From positions 66,199,103 through 66,263,102 of the forward strand of contig CM057231.1 of NCBI GenBank assembly GCA_029891385.1: DNA of 64,000 nucleotides, in the 5' to 3' direction. Origin of the DNA: Erythroxylum novogranatense. Taxonomy: Eukaryota; Streptophyta; Magnoliopsida; Malpighiales; Erythroxylaceae. The first letter of the stretch is position 1, and the number at the start of each line of letters is the position of its first letter. The notes beneath the pieces are model-generated. The model did not search any database and was not told the origin of the DNA. It saw only the letters and a list, made by a program, of their open reading frames with translations. Positions 24,613-37,007 of this stretch are shown here, one piece after another. The position numbers and the translations under genes are program-made.

Positions 24613-26742
24613 CATGTACCCAAGACAGTGACAGAGGTGAGGAGTTTTCTGGGTCTTGCAGGTTACTACAGGAGGTTCGTGGAGGGATTCTCCATGATAG
24701 CTGCCCCGATGACCAAGCTATTACGGAAGAATCAGAAGTTTATCTGGACTGATGAGTGCCAAAAGAGCTTTGAGGAGCTCAAGCACAGGTTGACAAGTAC
24801 TCCAGTGCTGATTTTGCCTTCTGGTGATGAGGGCTATGTAGTGTACAGTGATGCATCGAGAAAGGGTCTCGGTTGTGTATTGATGCAAGGAGACAGGGTG
24901 ATAGCATATGCTTCAAGGCAACTGAAGCAGTATGAGTTGAATTATCCGACTCATGACTTGGAGTTAGCAGCAGTGATATTTGCCTTGAAGATTTGGAGGC
25001 ATTATCTTTATAGGTGCGCATAAGGATCTTTACGGATCACAAGAGCCTCAAGTACTTGCGAGCGTAAGGAGTTGAATTTGAGGCGAGAAGGTGGATTGAG
25101 CGCTAAGGACTATGATTTGTTGATTGAGTACCACCTGCACAAAGCGAATGTAGTAGCTGATGCTTTGAGCAGGAAGTCTTCCATTGCTCATGTTCAGGCA
25201 GTTTACCTTCCTTTATTGGAAGAGATGGCCAAGCTTAAGATAAGCTTGAAGCAGGAGGAACCAGATTGCCTCTTAGCTACTTTCAGAGTTAGGCCTATAC
25301 TCAGGGAGAAGGTTAGGGAGTTGCAGGCTCAGGATGCGAGTTTGAGCAAGCTTAGGAGGAAATTCGAATGGTAAGCTTTACGAGGTAGTGGTGAGAGAGG
25401 ATGGACTCATGACATGGGGGGGATGACTTTGTATTCCGAATGGCAGGAAGTTAAGGATGAGATATTAGATGAGGCACACAACGCGCCTTATGCCATGCAC
25501 CTGTGTAGCACTGGGATGTCTGAAATTTGAAAGAGCATTTCGGTGGAAGGGCATGAAGAGGATGTAGCAGAGTATGTCAAGAAGTGTCTAGTGTGTCGCA
25601 AGTCAAGGTCAACACCAGCGCCTTCAGGAAAGTTAAGGCCATTGTCTATTCCTGAGTGGAAGTGGCAAAGAGTAACCATGGATTTTCTGATGGGTTTGCC
25701 CAAGACTAGTAAGAAGCATGATGCCATATGGGTTATAGTGGATCGGTTGACGAAGTCAGCCCATTTTCTGGCAATCAGGCAGACTGATTCCTTGCATGTG
25801 CTAGCCAGGAAGTACATTGATGAGGTAGTGAGATTTTCCAGATTCCATAGTTTCTGACAGGGATCCTCGGTTCACATCGAGATTTTGGGGAAGCTTGCAG
25901 GAAGCTTTAGGTACTAAGCTGCATTTTAGTACAGCATTTCATCCTCAGACGGATGGTCAATCTGAGAGGACCATTCGGACACTTGAGGGAATGCTTAGGG
26001 CATGTGTTATGGATTTCAAGGGAGCATGGGATGAGCATTTGCCTTTGGTCGAGTTTGCTTACAATAACTCGTACCATTCTAGTATTCAGATGGCTCCATA
26101 TGAGGCTTTATATGGAAGGAGGTGCAGGACTCCTATATGTTGGGATGAAGAAGGAGAGAGGAAGCTAGTCGGACCAGAGTTGATTCAGTTGACTGTGGAT
26201 AAGATCAATCTAGTCAAGCAGCGACTTAAGGCAGCTTAGGACAGGATGAAGAGTTACACTGATGCTCATCGGAAGGAGATGGAATATGAAGTGGGTGAGA
26301 AAGTGTTTCTCAAGACATCTCCTTGGAGGGGAGTTATGAGGTTTGGTAAGAAAGGCAAGTTGAGTCCAAGATATGTAGGTCCTTATGAGATCCTTGAGAG
26401 GATCGGACCTCTAGCTTACAGATTGGCGTTGCCGCCAGAGTTGTCTCAGATCCACGATGTCTTTCATGTTTTCATGCTGAGAAGGTACAGATCAGATCCT
26501 TCTCATGTCATTCAGGTTTCAGACATTCAGTTGAGAGATGACTTAAGTTATGAGGAGATTCCAGTAGCAATCTTGGACACCAAGGATAAAGTCCTTAAAA
26601 ACAAGACAGTTCAGCTAGTTAAGGTTCTGTGGAGGAACCATGCAGTGGAAGAAGCCACGTGGGAGCCTAGGGACGCCATGAAAGAGAAGTATCCAAGTCT
26701 TTTCGATGATTCAGGTAAATTTCGAGGACGAAATTTCTTTTA
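24613..26742 (+). pseudogene. Tekay-3 pol: RT end, RNase H, integrase, chromodomain
   Basis: Blocks in order: RT thumb and RNase H (24613-25023; [56 protein letters not shown]), the RNase H end and linker (25072-25374; EYHLHKANVVADALSRKS), the integrase zinc finger and core start (25543-25857; CLVCRKSRSTPAPSGKL, WQRVTMDFLMGLP), the core end (25895-26239; [36 protein letters not shown]) and the C-terminus with chromodomain (26246-26742; GKLSPRYVGPYEILERIGPL, LVKVLWRNHAVEEATWEP). Blocks are separated by frameshifts and by a TAG in place of a glutamine codon near 26238. The reading frame ends at 26742 inside the polypurine tract. Confidence 0.92.
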
Positions 26743-26755
26743 AGAGGGGGAGAAA
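26742..26755 (+). promoter_or_regulatory. Tekay-3 polypurine tract
   Basis: AAGAGGGGGAGAAA directly precedes the LTR start TGTTAGACCCC. Confidence 0.85.
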
Positions 26756-29122
26756 TGTTAGACCCCAAATTTTTTGTTTTCTTGAAGTTATTAAGTATGA
26801 AATTATTTGAATTATGATTTATGGTATAGTTTGATTTTATTGAGAATATTCATGGAAATTTTGGATTTAATTGAGTTTGGTATGAAATATGTGTTTATGG
26901 AATAAGTGTTAGGAAGAGTAAAAATGGTTATGAAAGGGTAATTATGGTTAAGGGCATATTGGTCAAGTATTTGAGTTAGGATGATTTTAGCCTAAGTAAG
27001 GAAGGACAATTGAGTACATGTGCATTTTAGGGTTTAGGGATTAAAAGTAAGGAAAAGAAAAGAAAGAGAAATAGAAAAGAAGAAGAAAGCGTGAAGAAGA
27101 GAGAGTCGGTAGTGTGAGGGAGAAGAGAAGAGGAAAAGAGGGAAAGGTACCGCTTGAGGATTTTCGACGGTTTCAAGTATCCTGAAGGTAAGTCTAACTC
27201 TTCTATCATTGTTTGTGTTGGATTGAACATTTGATTTCTTTGGAAATGAGTAGAAATCGTTGGGTTAGGGCTTGAGGTGAACTTTGGTAGATTTGTTGTT
27301 TTGGTTGTGATTTTGTGGTTGTTGTTGTGTTAGATAAGTGTAGCAATAGAGTTGGATGCATGATGTAGAGTTTAAGAGTGTTGAAGGAGCTAAAGGAGTA
27401 GATGGATCTGCGAAAAATCTGGGAAAACTGGGTTGGATGAGTTTCAGAACCCGCACGCCATGACGTGTTCATGAGCACGCCACGTGCGTCTGAAGGCTTC
27501 AGACGCCACAAGTCGATTATGTTAGTGAGACGCGGCGAGGAAGTTGGCACGCCATGGCTTGCAGGTCGCTTCACACGGCGAAGCGCGGCCTTCTGTGGCG
27601 CTAGTTAGTTGTTCATGCCATGAAGCGCAGTCGTTCGCCGCAACGAACTCAAAATGTTTCTGCTGTTTTGTTTTTAGTGTTTTACGCATATCTTTTGATA
27701 CAGAGGTCCTTTTGGGGTGATTTTAGAGGCGTTGTGAACTAGAGTCATAGATCTACAAGTTTTGTGAAGGGATGAAGTAATGAAATGGTTTCTAAGACTA
27801 TGGAATTTTTTATGGAAGTTAAGAATGGAACTTTTGTTTCAGCATGAGTTATTAAATGAGATTTTTGGTTCTTATTTTAGGAGACCAAGAAAGGCAAGAG
27901 GATCAAGAGGTTCGAGAGGAAATTCATTCCTAGGCAAGAACAAGCAAGGAATTCAGGTGGGTTCATGTTTATAATAAAGTATATAAGTTACTCATTGTTT
28001 AGTTCAAATCAAGCAAGATCTCATGCATTTACATTACATCATCCACGATCGCATTGCATACTACCATGAATGATTATATTCTGCATTATGATTTGCATTC
28101 ATGATTATTATCAAGATTTTTACAAAGGAATGTCTTCCTTTCATGAATACAAGTGCATGAAATCAAGTTTTACGAAATATTTATGGCAAGCAAGTTTACA
28201 AGCAAGATTACAAGCAAGTGCCAGATTGGCAAACAAGTTTACAAGAACAAGTTGAATTATACATACTTATGTGGGTTTGTGGTGTCCCTCACGATAGTCA
28301 AGTGCACATTGACTCACGAAAAGGCTTCTCCCTTTGCCCGACTGTGGGCATGGGTTATCCCACAAGGATTCCTCACGAAACTACGCCTACACATCAACAT
28401 TTCGATGGCTATGTGTAGTACGTCATTAACCCGGACACCCAAACCATCATGTTATGTGCTATGATTTGTTATATGACATGCATCATGATTTGTTCAAGAA
28501 TCAAGCATTTTGCAAGAAATGACTCATACATGCTCTAGTATTATGATTTCAACAAGTATCACGGAAATGAGATATTTTGAATATTTTTGCTTATAGCGAT
28601 ATTATAAATATGTCCCCACGAGCTTTATAGCTCACCCCTCTAATCTCCCCACGCAGTGATGAGCGGAGATCGAGTGAGTCACGAGTTTCGGCAGCGCTCT
28701 CGTTTTCATTTCATTATGTTTATTTATTTTCAATGTTATGTTTTGGATGACAAGACCTTAGTTACATGTCAAGTATCATTGGTTCAAGAGTGTTTTAGAT
28801 TTTTGGCTCTTGAATTCAAAGTTGTGGTCTGATTTGAGATATTCGTAAATCTTTATGAAACTCTTCTTTGGAGCATGAATTATGAATATGTTTAAAAGCA
28901 CGAAAGTTTCACGATGGGTCCATTGAACTTCCGATGGTCTCTTTTCTAAATCATTTAATTTGCATGTTTGGATGTAATTGTTTAAATAAGCAGGTTTGCA
29001 AGTATGTTTTTCCAACAGGCCCATTACTCTTCCTCGGGTCTTTTTCGTTTAAATGTATTATGATCACGTTTTCCCGCCACGCTCTCACAACAGACGTTGG
29101 GCTCCGGCAGTGAGGTCCAACA
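26756..29122 (+). repeat. Tekay-3 3' LTR (2.37 kb)
   Basis: It starts TGTTAGACCCC after the polypurine tract and ends AGGTCCAACA; the termini TGTTAGAC/GTCCAACA pair with one mismatch. No coding capacity. A GC-rich island at about 27450-27650 contains GTCTGAAGGCTTCAGAC, a palindrome with 7-bp arms, and TTCGCCGCAACGAA. The right boundary is inferred from the terminal repeat and the change to copia sequence. Confidence 0.8.
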
Positions 29123-29227
29123 CATACACCATATATATTTCTATCACATAAAAATATGCAGTATACATAAAAAGATTGCCAACCCATGCATCCACCATAT
29201 AGGAACCGAAATTATGCATGAAAAATC

Positions 29228-29239
29228 GGCTCGATACCA
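29228..29239 (-). promoter_or_regulatory. copia-4 primer binding site
   Basis: The minus strand reads TGGTATCGAGCC, a Met-tRNA type primer site variant, two bases inside the LTR end at 29242. Confidence 0.75.
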
Positions 29240-29241
29240 AT

Positions 29242-31306
29242 TGTTGGATCGGAAAAGAAAGCATGCTTAGTATGGAGAAACGATAGATTTCAAAACTTTT
29301 AAGAAATCATCTTGCAGCGGAAGCAATATATCCAAATCAACATGCTAATCCATACATGATATGGTATAAGGATAATAAAACTAAGAACAAGATAAAAGGA
29401 ATTACCGACTCCTTCGCCATGACTTTAAATCCTCATTGCTATCCTCTCCTTCTTATATCCAAATCCTTAGCCTTTGAGTCTTTTCCTTTAGCAATCTATC
29501 TTCTTCCTTGTTGTAGTATCCTCAGCCAATTAGATTTACCACTTGTTCTTCAAGGACAACTAGGTTAACAAAATCCTTTGGTGGGAAAGGAGAAGAAATA
29601 TTTGGAGGAGATTTTCTTAGAAGAAGAAGAACCAAAATTGAAACTCTTTCAATTCTTTCACTTAGGAATTTCGGTTCTACCTTGCATGAAAGGAGAGAAT
29701 GTCTCAAAACCAAGCAAGAACCCTTTCTTACATCTCAATTTCGAAATATGCATGAATGGAAAGAGTGAGAGGCATCCAATGCATCACTTCTTTCATTAAT
29801 CACTCATCAAATATCCAATAAATGAGACTTACTTCATTTATCTTTAAAATGGCTATTTGAAAAGACCATAACCTATAACCCATTTCGGTTTTGGCAAGAA
29901 GAAAGAAGGAAGATGGTCCATCTAATGCACATCTTTCATCTTTAATCTAATGAATGCAAATAGGTTACATGCCAACATTAAAAGCCAACCATTAAACCAT
30001 TTAATGGTAAGTTCATAACTCCATTTAATAATGATGAACCATAATAAAGACCATCTTTATTTAGTATTTTAATGTCAAATGTGTGGTTACACATCTAACC
30101 TAACACAATTTCGAAATTGCTTCTTCTCCTTTTAAAAAATTGTTTTAATATAATTAATCTAATCAATTACATTAAACCAAAACAAGCCCATTTCTAAATG
30201 AACATATGGGCTTCCAATTAACCATTAATTAGTATAAGCCCATCATTCAATTATGGAAAAGCCTCCAAACTACTTCTTACTTAGCTTGATAACCTTCCTT
30301 AAAGCCAAGTGGGGAATCTTATTGACTTTGATAATTCAAGCTCGATAAGCCCGTAAATAATTCAATCTCATTGGAATTAATTCTAGTTTATTAACTAAAT
30401 GTCATTCCACTAAAGACAATTAGTTGAACTCTTGAATTATTAAATATTATGAGAATATGTCCAATTGCAAACCCTATTTAGAACCTTATTATAGCCATCC
30501 GCACAACAAAGGGTAAAATTACCGCTTTTGCCCTTATGTTGGTTTTTCCTTCTAGATCTCTCATTTTACTTTATATGGTGATTAACACATAAGATCTCAT
30601 CTTAGTGTTAAGACTTGATGGGTAGCTAGTCCATCAAACTCATCGGCGCCATTTAATCACCAAATCTCCTTAAAACATCTGAAGAGATGATAACACTATA
30701 AACTCTTTATTTGAGTGAATGTTCTCGATACATGTTTCAATTAATAATTCCAACATGCGACACTCGGATTAATACCTGTAAAAATCCATTCGATCATATC
30801 AAGAATTATAATGAAACACATATGAGTTCACCACTCATCAAGATTGTGGTTCATAATAAACGAATGCTTAAGTTGTATGTTTTAAGATTAAAGTAACGCC
30901 CACTTTATTCTTGAAAACATACTTGATTCCAGATTCATTTAATAGTGCCATTATCGATAGTCTACTACTATCATGATATGAAACTCATCATTCCCTTTAA
31001 GTAAACTCCTTTACTTATATGGAGATAAATCGCAACACTACGCCTAAGACCAACTTGATTATTCAACTGTGAATCAATTAATTGATTCTAATAATATACA
31101 TGTTTCCCATACATCTCTATGTATATGTATATTACTTACAAATGAATCTTGGTACCTTATGACCAGATATATAATGCTCATACAGATAAAACCAAACTCT
31201 TTTGTTTTATTAATAATAAATATTTTCATTACAAAACAGAATCAAGAAGATAGTTACATGTAAATACACTTGCTTTCCAGGGCACTATATTTACATAACT
31301 CCAACA
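29242..31306 (-). repeat. copia-4 5' LTR (2.07 kb)
   Basis: Plus-strand termini TGTTGGATCGG and ACTCCAACA form the inverted pair TGTTGGA/TCCAACA. In element orientation it begins TGTTGGAGTTATG. The interior is AT-rich and encodes no recognised protein; short frames at 30711-31263 look accidental. Confidence 0.82.
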
Positions 31307-33643
31307 ATGACTATATTTTTCTTAAGGAATTGAAATTTAATTCTATCTATAAGAGTTTCAAAAGTTAGCTGAAATTTGAGTTTGTGGATTCTATAGTGGT
31401 TTGGAATAGTCTGTAGTGTTTTTATCATAACTTGCAGAATATCAAACTAAATTGCATGAAATTGGTTTCATTTGAAACTTAATACATAAAGGAACAATTT
31501 TTCAGAAGAGTGTTTTGCCTAAATCCTTTATTTTCCTTGTCAAACATTCCATGAAAAATTGACCTGAAGGTCTATTTTGAGAAAAGTAGACTTGGCAATG
31601 CGTGAATTTGGAGAAGAAAAGAGGGGTTGCACGATCATGATATTTTGAAGAAGTATGGAAAAGCAATATCATGCAAAAGCATGATCGTGACTTTTTTGAG
31701 TCAACTTGAATCTCATGATTATGCTTATGCACGATCGTGACCTTGAATGCTTATTGAAGTGGGCTGATGTGAACATCCTTTGATATTTTGGCCATAACTT
31801 CTTCTTCCGACTTCCAAATGACATGGGACTTGAACCATTGAACTCGCAACACATAGATATTTATCTCTATTAAAATTTATAACCATCTGAAATTATTCTG
31901 GAGATATGGATTGATTGAATTGGGATAAAAATGATGAACAATCCTCGAACTTCATGACTGGAGTATTATCACTAAACATGCTTTGGTATTTTAGGCATAA
32001 CTTGTTATGTAGTTATCCAAATAGAATGATTCTTAATTTAGATTAAAATAGAGACATAGGAATACAATTTCTATACAGAAATCGAGTTCCAATTCTATCT
32101 TTAAAGTTCTAGAATCTGACTTGAAGTTGAGTATTGAATACTGTTACAGTTTATGAACAGTCCGAATTATTTGGAGCATAATTTGTGGAATACTAAACCA
32201 AATTGAATTATCAAGGTGTCATTAGACACTTAAGATAATGTAAACATTTTTCTAGAAGAAAGTGTTGCCAAATTACTTCATCTACCTAATCAAAATGATC
32301 ATGGAAAATTGACTCTAAAGTCTGGAATTTTAGAGTTGATATAGGATTGAAATGAGAATTTGGAAAATGTTTGATCTTGTAATGTTCGAATAGCATTAGT
32401 GAATGAACTGTTGATATCAAAGTACAAAAAGCATGAGTTTAATGGGAATAAAGATATTCATATGATTGAAGTTGTGATTCAAGAAGAGGATTAAAGTGTT
32501 TCTAGTAAAAGTGATTAAGAAATAGGTTATTATGAGAGAAAATAATGCTAAAAATAAAATGACGAGTAATTGAGTTATAAACTAAGAATATGGATAAAAT
32601 GTGAAATTTGATAATATACCCAGGATTTTCATTGAACATGCATTGTACTTATTCCATATACACACATGTGCATAAATGAATGCTTATAATTGTGCAAAGT
32701 TATTAATATGTATATGCAATGTGTGTATTGCATAATTTTGATGTGCAGGATAAATTTCCTTATTCAAACGTTTCCAAATCATGAAAGCTAATGCTAATCT
32801 GGAAGGTACTATGAGTCGACCTAGATGGTCTCATTTTATTGTTTGTTGTAAATTTCAATTTATGCATTGCATGACTACGATTATGATTATTATGCAATGT
32901 GAATATAATTGATATGAATGTGATTTTCTTATGTTTATTTCGGACAATGAAGGTCTGAGACTTGATGCATAAATGTGATATTGAAGTGCTACTCGTATGT
33001 GAATGAGAAGAAATAAGTGTTTCTCAACATTTATGTTGAATGATAGACCACATTCTGATGATAAATGAATTCTAAATGTGAATAAGTATATGAATAAGAA
33101 AAATGATTCTCAACTTAATTGTTGAATGCCGGACCAAGGTCCAATGATGAATGTGAAAGTGATTGACTGAAAATATATGTGATTGATGCACTTTATTACA
33201 TGAATGCAAGAAATATATAGGCAATTATGATTGGAGTAACCACCAAAAAAGAGCTTAAAGCTTAGATTATGGAAAAGAGCTTCAAGCTCAGAAAGTGTAT
33301 AAGAGTTGAAGGCTCACTGTGTAAAATGAGTCTGGTATCCCTGATGGATATGGGACAGTTATCAATGAGTCCAGTATCTACAATAAATATGGAATAGTTA
33401 TCAATGAGCTCGATATTCATAATAGATATGGGACAATTATAGGCACTCGGTCACAACAAAATAATAAATGAAAGTGAGTCTCACGTTCATTGCATATAAA
33501 ATTGATATGTATATTTCAAATGAACAAAATGAACTCTGTGACTACTCTGAATGTGAATTGTGAAATAAGTGATCAAAATGATATGTGATGCTATTTGATT
33601 ATGATTGAAATTATGTGAATTAAGTGATTGCATGATCTATTTG
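31307..33643 (+). repeat. Tekay-5 LTR, left piece
   Basis: AT-rich non-coding sequence belonging to a third Tekay-like LTR. Its 3' end (about 33240-33480) repeats GAGCTTCAAGCTCA- and GAGCTTAAAGC-type text found at the equivalent point of the Tekay-1 LTR (3960-4080). It stops at the CACTA terminus and continues at 53832. On the left it is cut by copia-4. A palindromic motif cluster lies at 31625-31742. Whether it is a solo LTR or part of a full element cannot be seen. Confidence 0.75.
31625..31742. repeat. Palindromic GCACGATCGTGAC-type motifs in Tekay-5 LTR
   Basis: Variants of the palindrome CACGATCGTG occur near 31628 (GCACGATCATGA), 31679 (GCATGATCGTGAC) and 31729 (GCACGATCGTGAC), within ~115 bp. 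Confidence 0.65.
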
Positions 33644-34018
33644 CACTACCAGAAAATCGTCAAATAGCGACAAAAATATACCGACGGACCATATAGCGTC
33701 TGATAATGGCGACGGAACACACTAATCCGTCGGTTAAAGGAAGAGGATTTCCGACGGTTAAGAAATCCGTTGCCAAAGTGGGAGGGAAAATTTCGCGGGG
33801 ACTTTTAGCGACGGAACTATGCCGATGGAAACCGTTCCGTCTGGAAATAGGGACGGAATTATAATTTCGGCCGGCAAACTTGTCGGGTGGAAATGTTTCA
33901 CCGACGGAACAAAGCTGTCGCTATATTGGAAAACGTCGTCGGGAAATTAGGTTAGAATGCTTAATTTTGTGACGGTTTTTTTTAATTATACCGACGGATC
34001 ATTCCGTCGGCAAAATTA
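33644..34018 (+). repeat. CACTA left terminus and subterminal repeats
   Basis: CACTA terminus followed by about a dozen CCGACGG, CCGTCGG and close variants in both orientations. In En/Spm elements such repeats are the binding sites of the TNPA/TNPD-type protein. Confidence 0.9.
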
Positions 34019-34206
34019 AATTAAATCACCTGCTACCGCCCTCCCTCTCTTCTCTCCCCGACGCTGCTTATCTCTCCTCTTTCTCTCCTCTCCTCCGGCG
34101 AGCTCGTCTTCAACCCACGTCTGACCAGCTGCTGCTACTCCGGCGACGAGAACGTGCATCTTCTCCGGTGACATCGATGGGCGTCTCTCCTCTGGTGGAT
34201 CCGAAG
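34019..34206 (+). other. Candidate CACTA leader exon
   Basis: A C/T-rich stretch (34030-34110) resembles a plant 5' leader. It is followed by ATG at 34177 and ten codons (MGVSPLVDPK) running into AAG|GTAAGA at 34206/34207, a good splice donor. It could be the first exon of the transposase transcript or of captured host sequence. No downstream partner exon can be assigned from sequence alone. Confidence 0.35.
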
Positions 34207-34777
34207 GTAAGAAAGTCGTGGGTTGGGTTGATTTGGATGTGTTTCTAGAGTGATTTTCGGCATTTCGTTTAGGAACTGATGCTTGATTGATCTTGTGTGA
34301 AAGATTTGAATGTTTATGTTGGCTAGAATATAAGGATTTGTGTGTAGATAGGGTTGCGTTGGTTTTGCCCGCAAGGTGTTTGATGAAATGCATTAAGGAT
34401 AAATAAGCTTAATACCCTGTTTGGATGAATAAGCTTAATGCCCGCAAGGTTTTTTAATTTGTTGCTTATGATGAAATATATTTATAATTATTTAAAATTA
34501 ATAATTTTATACATCATTGAAAATTATTTGGATTAATTACTTATAAATATAAAATATGTTGATAAAAATTAATTATAATATAGATCATATAATAACTAAA
34601 TATGAGTAAAAAGTTTCTCATTATTGTTCCTAATATTTGTTATCAAATACTAGCATGATTTTTAACTTAATTAATCTCATTCTTAATGATTATATACTAA
34701 ATAGGCATAATCAATAATTATATGTATGTATTCTTCTTTTGGGATTTGAAACGAGAAAAAATTACATATAGCGGTAC

Positions 34778-34963
34778 CTCGAATCTTGAAGGGTCAAATT
34801 TTTCTGGCTGTTGGAAGAAATCTGCGCAGTGATGAATGGTTCTGAAGAGTGGCAGAACCTTCCAACCCTTGGGAATGAAGTAGCCCGCAAACTCAACATC
34901 TTGGACAGCTTCTCTGAACGTGAATGAGAGTATACTTGCTGTTCTTAGTGTCTCTTGAATCAC
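34778..34963 (-). pseudogene. CYP707A: Captured exon of a CYP707A-type cytochrome P450
   Basis: CYP707A enzymes hydroxylate abscisic acid at the 8' position in the ER membrane. This 186-bp exon (62 codons, phase 0 at both ends) begins VIQETLRTASILSFTFREA, which holds the K-helix ExxR motif (ETLR), continues GYFIPKGWKVLPLFRTIHH and ends FDPSRFE, the PERF-type motif. TTCAG precedes it and GTACCG follows it on the minus strand, so both splice sites are preserved. The heme-binding exon and all other P450 exons are absent, so no enzyme can be made. It lies between the CACTA left terminus and the transposase gene, opposite to the transposase. Family recognition comes from the close fit to the CYP707A sequence I know; a related CYP85-clan member is less likely. 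Confidence 0.85.
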
Positions 34964-35372
34964 CTGAATTTAGTTTTGACTTTTAATTATTTCAAACAAA
35001 AGCTAACACACCAACTACAATTAATATAGTTTTTTAGAACAGAAACGATTTTTGTTTTTTAACTCCAAATTAACTAGGAAGCTATTGACCTCAGATGGAT
35101 GATTTCACAGCGCTTGTGACATGTATTTACAAGCAAACTTAGCAAGCATTGTCTGGCTGTTAATAATATTCTTATTCTTTTGTGTGATATAAATTAATCA
35201 TACCCTACTAGTCAACGGCATGCGCCTGGTATCATCCCACGTTAGCCGTCGATTGGCCTCAATTAATTCGAGTCTAATTCCTTCATTCAAAATTAACTCA
35301 ATTCAAAATTGCTTCAATTCATTGCCTCTTTGTAAGTTGAATTCACGCTAAAATTGCATGAATTCAATTACA

Positions 35373-35417
35373 AACCATCCCACAAGTGCTCTCTGCTCAC
35401 GCACTTGTTGGATGGTT
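35373..35417. repeat. Small inverted repeat
   Basis: AACCATCCCACAAGTGC pairs with GCACTTGTTGGATGGTT (16 of 17) across an 11-base loop. It may be one end or the remains of a small MITE. No partner terminus was found. Confidence 0.5.
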
Positions 35418-35871
35418 TTAGATAAAATAAAATTTTATTTATTAATAACAATTTATTAATAAATATTTATTAATAGATAAAATAAATTTTAAGTTTTAGA
35501 TAAAAGTTTATTTTATTTAATTAATAATTTATTAATAAATATTATATAAGATATTATAATAAATTAAATAAATTAAAATAATTTATTTTAAGTTTATATA
35601 ATATACATTATTAGTGATTCATTAACAAAATATATATTATTAAATTATCTTCAAATTATATAAATTTAAATTATTGTTATGAAATTAATTTTATTAAAAT
35701 AATATAATGAAATATTAAGTTTTAGATAAAAGTTAACTTTTAAAATGTTTTATTTTATTTAATTAATAATCTATTAATGAATATTATATAAGAGATTAAA
35801 ATAAATTTAATTATTTAAAATAATTTATTTTGACATTTCATATACAAGTTTATATTATTATTATCATACCA

Positions 35872-36005
<134 letters not shown>

Positions 36006-37007
36006 CCCATATATAATTTCAAAATAATAATAATAAAACTATATTATGTAAAAAATGAAAAAAGAATCGGACGTCAGGCTCGCGAGGGCGAGGGCGAGAG
36101 CTTGACCGAAAATAAAGAAATATGTCCAACTTCTTTTAGTGTATTATTTTCCATCAAAAGCAATTAATCTCTTTACAATTCAGATTACACTTAAGAGTAA
36201 CTAATAATTTAATTATATAGCCCTCTAAAACTTTTGCCAATTATTGTTTTTATTATATTCTAAGAAATCATCCCACAATTATTGTTGACTTACTTGGATC
36301 TAATTCAAGAAATAATATGTCAAGAGTCAGCTTTACTCTATCTGTAGTTTTTAAAGAAATATTCAAAATAAAGAATATATTATGATAACCAATTATGTCT
36401 TTAGTCATCGAGTTGAGCAAAATCACTACTACTTATTTTATAATTGCCTTATTCCTCCTTCATTTGAATCAATCGTATGAACTTTTATGACAAATGCTAG
36501 GACCCCTCAATATGATAAGACACAATTTGATTTTGTTGGTTGTAGGAACTCTATTCTCCCCAGTATTTATACTTTCGAGGAACGTGAATAGAAGCCTATG
36601 CAGGTATTGAAATGACAACTATACTTTAACTTCAATTGTGGTAACTTTAAGCATAATTGGTAATATAATTTGACGTAATAAGAAAATTGTGTATGGTTGT
36701 GAATTGATTTGAGTTTAATGTTTAATTCTTAATACGTAACATGAGTTGTTTACAATGCAATGTATAGACATGTAGTTTAGAGATCGCCAGAGTTGACTTT
36801 ACTTGTCGAATATAGAAGTGTATTTTCACATGCAGGGGGCTCTCTTATGTGTAAGAGGGGGATGATTATGTGATAGGGGAAATGCTGCCGAATTTTCAGC
36901 AGGATTCTCGTATAACAATTAATAATACTGATCTACCTTGTTATATGTGGCATACATGAATGATACTGACAATGGATTGACGGGTTGAAATTAACAGTAT
37001 CCCAGCT

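Larger units (their letters stand above)
24613..29122 (+). mobile_element. Tekay-3: 3' half of a chromovirus
   Basis: Ty3/gypsy pol from the end of reverse transcriptase to the chromodomain, then polypurine tract and a 2.37-kb LTR. The 5' half is missing because the Athila element interrupts it at 24612; it should lie left of the window. The pol end is closely related to Tekay-1, but the LTR differs, so they are different families of one lineage. The right end abuts copia-4 internal sequence; CATAC (29123-29127) is the predicted target duplication. Confidence 0.87.
29123..31306 (-). mobile_element. copia-4: 5' end of a Ty1/copia element
   Basis: A minus-strand LTR (29242-31306) with about 120 bp of untranslated internal sequence next to it. 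No gag or pol is present because Tekay-3 interrupts the element at 29122; the rest should lie left of the window. ATGAC (31307-31311) is the predicted target duplication. Copia is assigned from the LTR start TGTTGGAGTTATG and the primer site; lineage not determined. Confidence 0.75.

Noticed and set aside
35373..35417. Possible microRNA hairpin (the loop region slightly resembles a miR156-type sequence)
   Set aside because: The stem is only 17 bp with an 11-base loop, and the resemblance does not extend over a mature microRNA. Kept only as an inverted repeat.
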